A program made the position numbers and the translations under genes. Below, piece after piece: positions 1 through 13,000 of a stretch of 60,000 nucleotides of DNA (the first letter of the stretch is position 1; every line of letters begins with the position of its first letter). The notes beneath the pieces are model-generated. The model made no database searches, was not told the DNA's origin, and was given only the letters and a program-made list of their open reading frames with translations. The stretch spans positions 20,187,642-20,247,641 of the forward strand of contig NC_135556.1 in the NCBI RefSeq assembly GCF_964340395.1, written 5' to 3'. The stretch is from Glandiceps talaboti. Lineage: Eukaryota; Hemichordata; Enteropneusta; Spengelidae.

Positions 1-952
1 TCTCCCACTCACGCTTATGCACCACAGTCCAGGAGCAACCGCATCTTGTTGAACGATGTGCACAAACATCCTAAGAATGGGGATGCATAAAGTAACAACT
101 TTCCTATGTCATGTCATGTCATGTCATAATTTATCTTTCTGTATTGTCAAGAGGCATCACCTCAGATTCAGCTGACAGTTTTGTAAATGCAATATCCAAT
201 AGTAGTATACTTCATCATTATAGCAATTACTCAGCTTAACAATATATTGTACTCGTGGCTCTTGCAACTCTGATTGGCGTTGGTAAGATAAGTGAAAAAT
301 GTAGGCTGTAAGTTGTAAGGGACCGGGCATTTTTAAATAGGGGTGGGAGGGTGGGGGAGGGGGCAGCATTATTTTTGAAGTTGGATTATATTTTCTCATT
401 GTCTAATTCCTATACAGTATCGTTACGATTTATACCTTCACACATAGTACCACAGTTCCTTGATATTAACATAACGACATCTTGCACGGCCTTCGAATTC
501 GCTCCTTTTAAACAGGTCACTATTCTTGGTATTTCAGTCATAAAATTACCAGTTCAAACCATGTTTTCAACATCATGACGTCATTGCAAAGCTGTTGGTA
601 TATGTAGTTTGGAAAATACTCATTGGGTTTTAAAATTCTACGATTTCACCGATATTTGTGATACCTTGCATTAATTATGTTAATTTATACAACTATGGGT
701 TCTCTATTACTTCGTAATGACATATTTGATTTGAACAATTAAAGTTTAAATGGGAAATCATGGCAAGTAGTTGCAAGTACAAACGTTTATAATATGTATT
801 AAACTTCAAAAATTTCAGGTTCACAATAAATCGCCATGGTAACTTTCAGTAAATATAATTTTTAATCTGAGATCGATATCCCAGGGAAATGACAGGTCTT
901 TCTTCCTTCTGTAAGAAACAGGACAGCGAGTATTCGATCAATATGATTAAAA
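1..952. other. Intergenic, nothing recognised
   Basis: AT-rich DNA with scattered stop codons in all frames. I see no exon-like open stretch with splice sites, no RNA gene and no obvious repeat apart from a short ATGTC direct repeat near 105-125. Confidence 0.5.
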
Positions 953-1138
953 CCTGATGTGGTGAATACGGCTCAATATCTTTATTTCCTTCGTGTGTTC
1001 AATGTCGATTTTGTTGTTCCGGGAGTGAGCGTCTTCAAGTCATTCCACTCACTCGCCGAATAGCAAAGTCGAAATCAAATGACAATAGACGAGGAAATAG
1101 AAGTAAACAAAGGAATCGAACTGTATTCACCACATCAG
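953..1138. mobile_element. Foldback (MITE-like) element
   Basis: The ends are inverted copies: CTGATGTGGTGAATAC at the left is the exact reverse complement of the right end, and weaker complementarity continues inward for about 20 more bases. The element is about 186 bp and has no coding capacity. No target-site duplication is clear, so the superfamily is unknown. Confidence 0.55.
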
Positions 1139-2080
1139 ATTGGAATTCTATAGTATACATTTGCTGTAACAAACTGAAAGCTGTCATGGCCACTCCGTTT
1201 CATAGTTAATAGCGTATGTACAGTCGTATAGTTAATAGCGTATGTACAGTCGTGGAAGTCTTATTACCAATGGTGCCCTGCAAAGTGCTATTTCATTTCC
1301 TCTAGCGTAGAGTGTAATCTGAGTGATGAATTTCAGTAATTTGATGCATCTACGTATACATTAAGTTGGATATGTGAAATTAGCCTGGGTGAAATACGTT
1401 GTAAAGATTTGCTATCATGTATTCATAAAAACCTTCATATTCCTACTTTTAGATAAAAACCTAAATATATCGCCGTAACATAACAAAATACACTCAAAGT
1501 GAGTGTATCCCCTTCAATAAATGAAATACTAGTAATTACTACATATAAAACACTTAAGCTTGTTAAAGTAGCGTCTCAGTTTATTTGGCTTTCATATTCG
1601 CTATCAGCATAGTCGTAAAAACCCCACTCCTCTTTGCGGTAACTGTAGAATAACATTTTTTTAAAGAGAAGATGAAAATTAATCTGACTAGCGAGAACGA
1701 GATTGTAACAATTAATGAAGGAAATGTGCCACATCTGTTCAATCCTAAATTTCAGTTCGTTAGTGGAATATATGTCTCGCGTTTTTATTCTATCCTTGGT
1801 AAATAAAATACTAGCAGGTAGATACATGTAATGCAGGACTTCTCTTAAAGACAAACCATCATAAATTTATTAAATACAACACATAGCAGGTTTATCAGTT
1901 CAGACAAACCAGGAATAGTGGTATAACCAGGCAACAGGGGTGTATTTCGATCAATGAAAGTACTGGAATCAATTAGTTGTAGATTTTATCTTAGTTATAT
2001 AATCACTCACTGGATAAATTTACAACTTGAATATTGTGTTGAGTCAGAGAACGATTTACAATGTGCGGGCTCTGTATTTC
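1139..2080. other. Intergenic, short direct repeat only
   Basis: A 26-bp unit is present twice in tandem at about 1203-1254. No gene is seen in the rest of the stretch. Confidence 0.45.
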
Positions 2081-2939
2081 GTTACTGCACAGGGGGCAGC
2101 GAGCATGTAACTGATTGATCGATTGATCGATCGATCTATCGGTTGATTCATTGATTTATTGATTTATCATTTGGTTGAATGATTGATCGATTGAATGATC
2201 AACTTTTGTGGTGCAATATAACTTATTTATTGATCAATTCACTCATTGAGTTTTAAAACTATTTCTTTTTCTTTCCCTGGTTACTTTGCTCTCAGCTGTA
2301 TCTCAGACGACTAGCAGTCTGAAGCTGTATGTAATTCTATCTTTTTTTATTGACTAAATAAAGAGGCCTTGTCCATTCTTCCCCTCTCATCTAAATTAAA
2401 ACATTCCTAATCTTATAATTGGCGAGATATCACTTACATTAACAGTTTGCTTTATCTCTCATCTGCTGGGAGATTATCACACTGGACTAACATTCGATCA
2501 TGCATAAACTAGTAAGAAAGTTACTAGTTTATGCATGATCGAATGTTTGTCTGTTCATGCAAGTGATATCTCGCCAATTAATAGATTATGAATGTTTTAA
2601 TTTAGATGAGGGGGGAAGAATGGACAATGCGTCTTTATTTAGTCAATAAAGAAAAGATAGAATTACATACAGCTTCAGACTGCTAGTCGTCTGAGATATA
2701 GCTGAGAGCAAAGTAACCATGGAAAGAAAAAGAAATAATTTTAAAAATCAATGAGTGAATTGATCAATATCACACACAAAATAAGTTATATTGCACCACA
2801 AAAATTGATCATTCAATCGATCAATCATTCAACCACTGAAATGATAAATCAATCAATCAATCAATAAATCAACCGATAGATCGATCGATCAATCACTGAC
2901 ATGCTCGCTGCCCCTGTGGTTACTGGTATAAACAGTAAC
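2081..2939. mobile_element. Long inverted repeat, about 860 bp
   Basis: Two arms of roughly 400 bp are reverse complements with modest divergence. The left arm starts with GTTACTG plus a GGGGCAGCGAGCATGT segment, and the right arm ends with its complement. The centre is a perfect 25-bp stem (2491-2515 against 2521-2545) around a 5-base loop. The arms include GATC/GATT-rich runs and a segment of about 50 bp (around 2441-2490) found only in the left arm. There is no open reading frame, so this is a non-autonomous foldback element or a locus that would be transcribed into a long hairpin RNA. Confidence 0.75.
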
Positions 2940-3097
2940 AGCATGCCCATCACTATTGGTCTAGAAAAAAAACATATTTAGTATAACCCCATGAGGATCT
3001 GTTTATTTGCTGGTTTATTTAATTATTTTATTTGTCCCTATAGTTGTCGTTCGTTTGCTTGTTCATTTGTCATTTATTTGATAGTTTAGTTATTTAT

Positions 3098-3350
3098 TTG
3101 TTTGTTTGTTTGTTTGTTTGTTTTGTTTTGTTTGTCACACGGTTCATGGGTCCCCTGTGGTTGGAATCCCATTTCTTGAGCTAGAAATATGTAGTTAATG
3201 TGTGTGTGTGCGTGCGCGTATGTATGTATGTATGTATGTATGTATGTATGTATGTATGTATGTATGTATGTATGTATGTATGTATGTATGTATGTATGTA
3301 TGTATGTATGTATGTATGTATGTATGTATGTATGCATGCATAATGTGAGG

Positions 3351-3400
<50 letters not shown>

Positions 3401-3430
3401 GTGTGCGTGCGCGCGCGCGCGTGTGTGTCG
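3098..3430. repeat. Microsatellites (TTTG)n, (TATG)n, (GT)n
   Basis: Three adjacent simple repeats: TTTG at about 3098-3131, TATG at about 3217-3335, and GT with GC interruptions at about 3352-3428. Open frames across them (such as MYVC or HTYI repeats) are products of the repeat and not genes. Confidence 0.9.
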
Positions 3431-4669
3431 CACATCGAAAGTTTTGACCTTCCAGTGTAATTTCTTCTTGGCCTTATTTAACCAGTCACAAAAATGCTTG
3501 AGCTACTTTCACGTCCTCGGACTAATTACAATGCTGTTTCATCTGAGTTGGATAATTCGTCTCACGTTCTCAGTAACATAACACACAAACACTGTCATGT
3601 TATAGTATAATGCGATATAAATAATCTGATAGACACGTGGACCTTTGTTCGTATACATGTACATTGTCCACATCCAGTTCTGTTCGCTAATGCAGAACGT
3701 GTACGAGTGTTGCATATTTATTTCACATCATGTGGATATAAGGACTACACACTTCAAGAAATTGGCGCCAATGCTATTATAGAACAACTGACTTTAGCAA
3801 TATAGATAAGTAGTAAGAAGGACGATTAAGTAAGTTGTTGTTGCAGTAACCATTTCCATAGTTGCTAGTAATTTCCTATAGTCATTCTCGTTTTGGTGAA
3901 AACCTCTTAGTTAAGTTGTTGCTATGGGTTGTTAGGGTTTTTTTACTTACTAGAGATTCTTACACTCCATAATTTATAATTTTAGGCACCCTTGGGAACA
4001 TCGCCTCCACGTGTCCAAATATCATATTCACCTGCGAAAAATTTGGGGGATTAAACATGTTGACAAAGAATCAATAACTTATACCGAATTTGACGATCGG
4101 ATCATTTGTATTGAATCTAAATAACAATCAGAAACAAATTAATAGATCAACGTGATATGGGTAGTTTTAGAGATAAGGGGTATGATACTTATCAATTCAC
4201 TACTTCAGTTAAACATACTGTGGACTGATTCTATTGTACAGATTTTGTAATACGTTTAACGGAAGTTGCCTAGCAAGTCTCATGCGTCATTTCCGCCTAA
4301 GTTTGGATCGATGGCTACTCTGTACTGATAAGTGAAACCAATACATTTGATGTCATATAGCATCCAAGTTTTCAATGGGAATTTACAAAGTGGCCTTCCC
4401 CTTTACAATAGGTTGGCCAACTCCTACATTTGAATGTCATCAGTCTAGATCCAGCCATTATCTTCAGATGGTGAAAAGTGCTGTTGAATCGGACTGCCTA
4501 AAAGATCTGCAAGGGTACAATTTGTAACATGGAGTGTGGACTTTAATATATTAAATTGTTCACTTCTCAACCAGTAAGTCTTGTCACATTCAAGTGAAAC
4601 CACTATCAGATCAAAAAGGAAGCGGCCAATTATTATTGAAACTTTGAATGTTCATAAATTGATCACCTA
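3431..4669. other. Intergenic, nothing recognised
   Basis: Unique AT-rich sequence. I found no exon-like open frame flanked by splice sites and no structured RNA. Confidence 0.45.
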
Positions 4670-4795
4670 CGCTCCAAACCCCATCGTCGTAAACCACAGC
4701 CTCTTTTACGGCACCGTCTAAAACGCACCGCCAAGAGGTTGCTTTGAAATACGTGCTGTGGTTTGCGAGAATGTCCCACACCATGATTCAAGTGG
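4625..4795 (-). mobile_element. Coding-like dispersed fragment, copy 1
   Basis: On the minus strand an open stretch includes the peptide GAVKEAVVYDD. A near-identical segment of about 50 bp lies in opposite orientation at 7763-7811, where it reads GAVKQAVVYDD. Substitutions between the two mostly keep the amino acids, which suggests both descend from a protein-coding sequence, either an exon duplicate or part of a transposon. I do not recognise the family. An in-frame stop follows within about 40 codons. Confidence 0.35.
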
Positions 4796-4799
4796 AAAG

Positions 4800-6015
4800 A
4801 GTCAACATCTTATTAGCTACCGTAGATTATACTTAATAGGTGAAGACATGAGATAAATTTTGTCTTCATTTTTTAAACCAATTCAGCCATTTTGAAGTTA
4901 AAAACTTGTGATCTTATCTTATCAAATTGAATGTAGTCATTAATTTTCGCTCATATTATTACATTTATACGTACATTTTTACAGAGACGTCATTTTTTAA
5001 AATGTGGAAATAATTAAATTATCACCGCGAGATACACATATGGAACCTTTATGGCATATACATGATGCACATATGTTTTTCATTTTTCAGATTTAGTTGA
5101 TTAATTCATCATATACCATATCGTATATCTAACTGTTGAATTATTACTCCTGTTTTAAGTTTTCATGAATTAATGAAATGACAACCAGATAATATTAGCT
5201 GATACGATTGCAGACCTTGTCAAATACATTACTTTGTTTCCCAGAAACGTAATAGACATTTGATATTGCAATTGAGTGGTGTTCATGTATATGTGACCCA
5301 GGTCAGAAGTGTATGACCCTTTTAGTATCTACATTTACAGGTATAACATTTGTTTCTTCATCGGTTATCAGGCATGACAGCAATTTATAAAGTTCTGTCA
5401 GTGATAGCCTTTCGTTATATGGCAATAACAGCGCAATCCAATCGTGAGTGTTAACTGTAATCTGAGACTAAGTAACACCGTGATGTAAGAAGCACCAAAC
5501 TAAGTGGATATACAATATAACTTGACATTTTGATTTTTGTTGTTGTCAAAACGTGTCTGGTTATCTAATTCGTGATGTTCATTCGGGAAAGAACTCTGAG
5601 CGAGGATTTATTTTCAAGATATCCTTAAACCGCGCCTCACCAGTCAGTAAATGTATTCTTCAGAGTGAACTCAGGTCATGTCACTTTAAGTTATTTATTT
5701 AATATTAGACACAAAGATCGGGTATTATGACATAGGCACATTGGATTACTTGTTATCAGAGTTGTGGAGTTTTATTTGATAGGTAAATTGATATTTTCAC
5801 ACTGTAACTTTAGTTATATTTCAATTTTCTGATGATATATTATTAAACGTTTGTCACATTTTTATCAATAAGACCGAGTTTTTTATTTTCACATCACGAT
5901 TTGGTAACGTTTTCAAAGTCAGTGCAGTGTGTGTTCAAGTGCTAGAAACAATTACGAGATTGAAATGTGAACATGCGCAATATTGGGTTTCAAGATGACA
6001 TTTCTCTGTAGGGCA
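4800..6015. other. Intergenic, nothing recognised
   Basis: AT-rich sequence without a supported gene or repeat. Confidence 0.45.
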
Positions 6016-6019
6016 GGTT

Positions 6020-6160
6020 TAATAGGTGGTCCTACAGTTAGACGTAATCCCCCCATCCACCACAGACTGTCCATGCACTTTGATGACTCAAATGACTCCA
6101 CCACTTTTCTCCACTCATCCCGATCCTCTACAAATACTCTACCATGCTCTGGTTAGTGCA
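6020..6160 (-). mobile_element. Possible non-LTR retrotransposon C-terminal remnant
   Basis: Read on the minus strand, the stretch around 6020-6125 encodes EDRDEWRKVVESF followed by a short Trp- and Gly-rich end. D-R-x-x-W-R is common near the C terminus of non-LTR retrotransposon ORF2 proteins. The frame is broken by a stop and probable frameshifts just upstream. The piece is short, so chance similarity is possible. Confidence 0.3.
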
Positions 6161-6169
6161 CTTCCTGTT

Positions 6170-7200
6170 GCCATGGCTCCAGTTTGCCCGCGGGTCCCCG
6201 CTTTCTTCCACACTTCCATGCATAATTGTGGTTACACGTATAATTATCCAGTTCGTTTCTCTACAGTATACATATATACATGTTAAAGCCCTAGGGCTTG
6301 TCAAATTAATCCTGGGATTCAGGAAGGGAAGATATTGGATCAGTTGTATGTTTGAGATAGAAATAAAGATTAGGTTATATATTAATAGAAAAATGACTGC
6401 AAACCCGAAAAGTGAACCGTAAACAGCAGTAGACACACACAATATATTAAAGTATATTGAAGCCTATGAATATACTCTGTGATTTGACGTTGCCTAGGTT
6501 ACACGACAGGCTTGTGACAACATAAGAAAGTCGACGGTGAGGCCAAGATTAGAAGGGTGGTGTCTTGATTTCACAGTGAAATCCCTGGTGTGAAATTGTG
6601 TGAAAATTAAGGTATCGGGAAGACTTTACCAGTGTAATTAGCTAGATACGTTGGTTGCCCGTGTTACCAGTACTGTTTGCAAAGGCACAAAGCAAAAGTA
6701 TAAGATCAAAGTAAAGCATATCAAGGACGTTATCTCGTAGTAAAACTCCCAGACCCTTTTACGGTAATAGTAGTCGAACACACTTTAGATCTCGAGGTTT
6801 TCGCAATGAACAGACAAATCACTCAGACTAGCGAACGAGAACTATATCACGATCGAGGGAAAACAACGACATTGATATTCCTGTGCATATCCATTAAAAT
6901 GAGGAATAGCAAAGTGAGGCTAAAATAAATGTTACCTTTGGGATTACTGATCAAATTTATGACAAAGTACACGACACCCAAGAGTCACCTTTGTTTACCT
7001 TAACTGTCTTTATACTTCGTGTTGATTTCTCGGGACATCGTCTGAAGGTTTGCTTACATTTACAGGTGACAAAGACGAGTGTAATTATTTTACCAATAGT
7101 TAATGCTATTGGCGTAAAAATGACATGATGTGATGGTATCAAAGACGAAATTAATACAATTCCATAATGTTGGGAAGATCATCGACATCATGATTTGGCG
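6170..7200. other. Intergenic, nothing recognised
   Basis: No supported gene. Short open frames here lack splice context and recognisable motifs. Confidence 0.4.
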
Positions 7201-7204
7201 ATAA

Positions 7205-7290
7205 TGCTCTGTATGTATGTATGTATGTATGTATGTATGTATGTATGTATGTATGTATGTATGTATGTATGTATGTATGTATGTATGTGT
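7205..7290. repeat. Microsatellite (TATG)n
   Basis: About 20 uninterrupted copies of the tetranucleotide, ending in a short GT-rich tail. Confidence 0.9.
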
Positions 7291-7734
7291 GCTTGTGTGA
7301 GTGTGTTGGTTTGGTTTTTTTGGTTATATTGCAGCATCTTAGGGTAGCTTTGTAGTTTTCCATGTTATTTCAAAAAGAAATGAAAAGAATGGAAACACTT
7401 TATAGTTTTTCAAACATCCATAAATCTAGGTTCAGGTATGTTATCATTCTTAGTTTAGTACAGACTATAGGATTCTATAGACTATCAACATTCAGTGTGC
7501 TATTTTCTATCTGACTTTATTTATTGCAACTACTACTACGGTGGTCTGTGTATTCAGGACTTGATGACCACCGACCCAATGTACAATAACAAATGTAAGT
7601 TACAATAAAACAATATGATACAAGGCACTCAACTGATAAAGTTACATAGCATTATCTATTAGTACTTATTTACGTAATGAAATAATATACTACAAAGTCT
7701 CTTCAATCTCACAAACCAAAGCTGTTACTTCTTC

Positions 7735-7815
7735 CGCTACACTTCGAAATAAAGACAGTGGGACGGCGCGTTAAGAACGGTGCCGTAAAACAGGCTGTGG
7801 TTTACGACGATGAGT
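7735..7815 (+). mobile_element. Coding-like dispersed fragment, copy 2
   Basis: This is the partner of the minus-strand fragment at 4625-4795, in inverted orientation. It reads GAVKQAVVYDD on the plus strand and runs open from a GTG at 7758, but diverges after the shared part and soon enters a CCATTT repeat. It is probably a decayed coding copy and not a functional gene. Confidence 0.35.
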
Positions 7816-7944
7816 CTCTTGAATATCTCAACAAAAATAAACTTGGCACACTTCATTTAAGCAAATGCACTAGTGTTATTTCGCTGGTTGTATTTTATGT
7901 ACAAAGTACACATTCTACATCTACGGTGATGTACAAGGCGTATT

Positions 7945-8004
7945 TCCATTTCCCTTTTCCATTTCCATTCCCATTTCCATTCCCATTCCCATTCCCATTT
8001 CCAT
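7945..8004. repeat. Hexanucleotide repeat (CCATTT/CCATTC)n
   Basis: About ten imperfect copies of a pyrimidine-rich hexamer. Confidence 0.85.
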
Positions 8005-8988
8005 AGATAAATCCTTGATCAATACATTCATACAGCTGTAAGTATTGGGTTTAACACTACTGACTTTAAGAGCCTCTTGCGTGACATAACTTTGTTCTAC
8101 TTCGGTGTCAGTTCTAGGATTGGTTGATCGTTATTCCTATTAGAACTGACAATTGTTACGGTGCCTCGAGAGATTGACATCGTCTCGCGGTACGCTGAGT
8201 ATTTTTTCATTTGTTTGTCTGTATAAAGTGTATGCTTGGACGACTCGGATATGAGAGATGAATTGAACAAGACAGCTCTACCAGCAAGTGATAGTTCAAA
8301 AGAGGAAAAACAGGCTAATTTTTTTTTATTGTTTTGCTGTTTTCTAATGGATGTTATATTCAAAATATTGCGATTAGACTAGAGTGTGTACATATGCAGC
8401 AATAACATGCATGTACCTGTGCGAACGTTTTCAAACATGTATACATGCCTTGATCAGTCGCAATACAATACAATACAATTATATATTCTCCTCTACACAT
8501 GTACAACTAATCTCACTTCTTTCTGATTTCGTGTTAATCGTCTATACCATGAACAGCTGTTTTTGTGTTGAATTCAAATCCTAACAAGTCGACGAGTGCT
8601 GAGTTCCTAATATTATCTACAGCGGTTACATACCTCAAACTGCTCCTGTATCACTTTAATTACAATCGTAAAAATCGTTGGGAATTTATAATTGTGTTTT
8701 ATAGTTCTGTTTCAGTCAATACTGTTTTTATTATGCATAAATCATATTATCCAATGCTGTAGAACATTCCTTGTAGCGGTGATATCCATTCCGTTTGAAC
8801 ATCCGGGGCTCATATTAATTCTGGGGGGCCTATATCTGAGATTTGTATCCGACTGTTTTATTGCTCTGCACTGACGTTAGTGATTACGGTGCAATCACAG
8901 ATAGTATTTTTGGATTTTAACTAGTATTTCAGTATTTTAACTAGAAAGGCCATAAAAGTACAGTAATAAATCAAATCATGATAGCTAC
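8005..8988. other. Intergenic, nothing recognised
   Basis: Short open frames on the plus strand around 8384-8870 have no recognisable motif and no splice support, so I treat them as random. Confidence 0.4.
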
Positions 8989-9019
<31 letters not shown>

Positions 9020-9023
9020 GTCG
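8989..9023. repeat. Microsatellite (ATC)n
   Basis: A short trinucleotide run with CG interruptions at its end. Confidence 0.85.
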
Positions 9024-9769
9024 TCATCAACCATCAACCACGTTATTTTACGATGCTCACTTAAATCATCCTCGCATTTGTGGCTTCTAGAGTTGTAAAA
9101 TGCAAATTAGCATCTTCAATACAAAAAAACAACAACTTAAACTTCATATTCATTTAGAAATGTTTGTTGTGTCATTTCTCGACTTTGGTTTAAACTGTAA
9201 TGACATGAACGTTATTCGTATTATTGAAACCCTTGTAGTGATGAAACAGCTCAGTGACGTCATCTCAGGATCATACTTGATTAGTTAATTATTCGGATCT
9301 CTCTGTGATCGTAAAAAGTATTAGGCATTCATCCATTCAGTCACGTGACTGTTCAATGCATTGTTGGTTTGTAGACGACAGATTCATCGTTATGTACACT
9401 ACCCTTTAATCACTCGTTACGGTTAACAAGCGCGCCAACAGCGTCGAATCTTTCAGTCTACTAGTGGGAATCAATCCACAAATTAATTGAACGTTGGCCA
9501 GTTTCAGTTTTACTATCTGTAAGCCAGGTCAATAACATAAAACATTCCTTAATCCATTCCTGTGTACACCTTTGCAATTATATTGTAAAAGTATTCGCTC
9601 CAATTCCAAGTGTTGGATACATAATTCTTCTTATCCGACGGAATTACCCTTATTAGCATGTACATAGTGTTGGGTATGCGTTTTCCACTCAAGTGAATTG
9701 ATGGTTAAGACTATCCTTGCCAGAGGTTATTTGACTGTATGTAATGTGTCATTACGTTGTGATGTCTGA

Positions 9770-9813
9770 TCCAGTGAGCTCAGTCATATATATGTATATA
9801 TATAGTTCGCCTC

Positions 9814-9902
<89 letters not shown>

Positions 9903-9940
9903 CGCCTCATTTCATATATATATATATATATATGACTGAG

Positions 9941-9990
<50 letters not shown>
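9770..9990. repeat. (TA)n array with repeated inserts
   Basis: Long TA runs are punctuated by GTTCGCCTCATTTC (about 9806 and 9899, direct repeats). GAGCTCAGTCAT (about 9776) is followed by its reverse complement ATGACTGAGCTC (about 9931). The array could arise by slippage and duplication of one TA-bordered palindrome. Confidence 0.8.
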
Positions 9991-9993
<3 letters not shown>

Positions 9994-10089
9994 GACTGGA
10001 TGTAGATAAAACCACATAAAGTGCTCAATACGGGTAGTAGAGCGAATTATATACATACATACACACACACATATATACATACATACACA

Positions 10090-13000
10090 CACACTGTAGA
10101 AGTGTTAAAAGTTTACTTGGGTGTTATGCACTCGAGATTAAAGAATATTTTATTACCTCTCGAGGCAATTATATGATTTATTTGTCCTATATTTCTCTTG
10201 TTACTTCACGTTTTTAGACTAATTACGTTGAAGTTCACATTCCTCGATATGCCTCATTTCATTTTTTACATACACGGAGTAATTAGCTTTTATTATCAGC
10301 ATTACGATGCAGTCACTAATATTTTCAATTTTATTATTCTTTTTAAGGAGAACGACTATCAATATACGAAGATAACTCATATCTTGTAATCTTCTATGAT
10401 CTGCACGTCACTATTCCATCTCGATCAAAGTAACCAAAATTACACAGATCAACTGCGCATGTGTGATTTGTAGTTTTATAGTGGAAGGTGTTTTCGACTT
10501 TCATTTCATCCTCTTAACAAAGTAACCTATACCATGGCCAAGGTACATACAGACAATAATTAGAGCGCCACCATGGCAAATTTTGGAAAGGCCTACTGGA
10601 GTATCAAAACCGTTCAATGTTGACGAGACGTATACGATTGTAATTGTCATCACCTACATGTGTCACGTCACCTGTCAATCATTACATCATGAATCAAATC
10701 TTTGACATTATATATTTCCTACCTACTCACGTTTTAATTCTGTTCATTTTCAAATGTGTCAATGATAGGAAATCAAAGGAGATATGTCGCAGATACTCCT
10801 TGTACCGACGTTGTGGTTTTCTTTTATTTCATTGCTGTATTTTGATCACCAGGCACACGTATTATTGCTTTAGATTGTTGTTTTCCTATTAGGAAAATAT
10901 CACACGAATCCTGGTGCTACAAATGTATCAATATATTATGTTTTTTCCATAATGGTAGGTGAAATGTAGTCAATTCAAAACTTTATTATATTTAGCCTGA
11001 AGAAAAAGAAAACAACAATATATCATGTAGGAAAGGAAATACTACGCGTCCCGATGATTTTGATATGCCAAGCGACCTATATACACATGTGAGGTGTCGA
11101 TGTATTGAATCGATTAGATGCAATCTGCAAACGTGTCATGATATATAGTATTTGGCGCAGAAAGGCCATCATCGCACAGTGATAAATACAATCCATTACC
11201 ACCCACCACTGCCACATGAGACGACATTCAAACAGTTAATTTCACATAAGTCACGTAAATCACGTGTGAATGTCACACGTTATTATGCAAATGTTTGTAA
11301 CTTTGCACTCCGTAAACATTTGATCACATTTCTGTTGATATAATTGTTATTCCCGGTTTCGTGTGTAGTGGTCTTATAGTGCTGTAACAGTAGCTCTCTT
11401 GCTGTTCATTTTATCTTTATTCCTTCGTACTAAAATCACACAAATAATATTTTACCTATATGAGAGTAGACATTTTGGTTACTTTATCAAGGTTTCCCAA
11501 AATAGTGTTTCCATGGATGCTCATCGACCTAAAGTACATACAGGAGCTACAATTCGAAAAAAAAAACGCTCTCTGCGCAAAGTTACTCAGTGAAATAGAG
11601 ATGACACCTAATTTACTCTAGTTGGGTACATCTAGTTTACTACAATACATTCCACCCCATTTCATTTCACTTCATTTCACCAAAGCATCACTATCTAGTA
11701 TGCATGGATAAAGTGATTAATGCGTGTTATCTTAAACCCTCTTTAAGATGGACTGTTAACACCCAACAGGTAACAAGACATAATCTGAGGGAATTCCTTC
11801 ACTCTATATGCTAGTTTCATGACTGCTGTGCATACTTGTATAATATACGAAGAGATGAAATATCAGTTTGGATAATATGATCAAACAAAGCACATGTTTT
11901 TTATATGCATTTATTCCTCTTTGATTTCTTTGTTGGCAACTCGCAAATCGTATTTATTCCACAGTTACAGGAGAAATGAGTATGACGTGGTGTTTCACGG
12001 CTTTTTACACGCACCCCCCCCCCACACACACACATACACATACACATACAATTTCAAATGGAAAAGAACTCTAGATGTGTCGTGCACCCTGAGGATGAAG
12101 AAGTAGATAACCATGTTGATTATTAGTTGGAAAGTAAACAATTGGGAACTTTAAAATCATTGTCATAGGTAATTCTTTTCAACAGAAGCCTGTTTCGAGT
12201 GCGCTCTAAAAGAATAGCAAGGTTTTACCACTCTTCAATGTGATTGGGTAAAGGATCCTGGCAGTATGTCTTGTGTCTCTATTATCGTTAGCGTGAAGTG
12301 AATTATGTCTACGGTTGTGTTAAAAACATAATGGCGCATGAGTGAATCTCCAAGGCAACTTCATTTCCCCTGTAGATATCGGTTGGAGGAAAAATACATA
12401 TTTGGTAGTGCAGATACAAACATTTTGGATAAGGATTTCCCACTAACTAGAGGGTTTTATATGCCAGCGACACCCCCCCCCCCTCCCCATGTTCAATTAC
12501 GCTTGATTACCTGTTGATGTTTGTTTGTGATCAAGTCTCTATGCGCAGTGGAAGGGTCATCCGATCGATTGCCATCTTGGGGTTACTATCCATGTACGTT
12601 TGATTAGATGTAAACGGGTCTGTGGCTATAATCTAATTTACTAGGTCATTGTAACAGTATATTGTTTCACCAGTCGTATTGCACATCCTGAGTAGAAATG
12701 GCAGACATTATTTTGTTGTTATAGAAAGTCAACTTCCCACGTTACAGACTTACAGTACTCATGGAGTGTTCTGTGGTTTCAACATTTCCTGTTTTCTATA
12801 TCAATGTCAGTACGTGACTCATAACATGAGTTAGTGAGTGATAGAGAGAGAGAGAGAAAAAAACAATGGACAAGCAAAACATGTACATGTGGTATCAAAA
12901 GAGAGAATGTGGGTATTTTGTGGAACCTTTACAGTGTCGTAATTAAACGACAAAATTAAAAATTCATTTTGATATACATTGTATATTTACGATAATATAA

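Noticed and set aside
3086-3581. Long open frames on both strands with YVCM or HTYI repeats
   Set aside because: They are translations of the (TATG)n/(GT)n microsatellite, and the same happens at 7205, 15585, 23574, 43713 and 58135.
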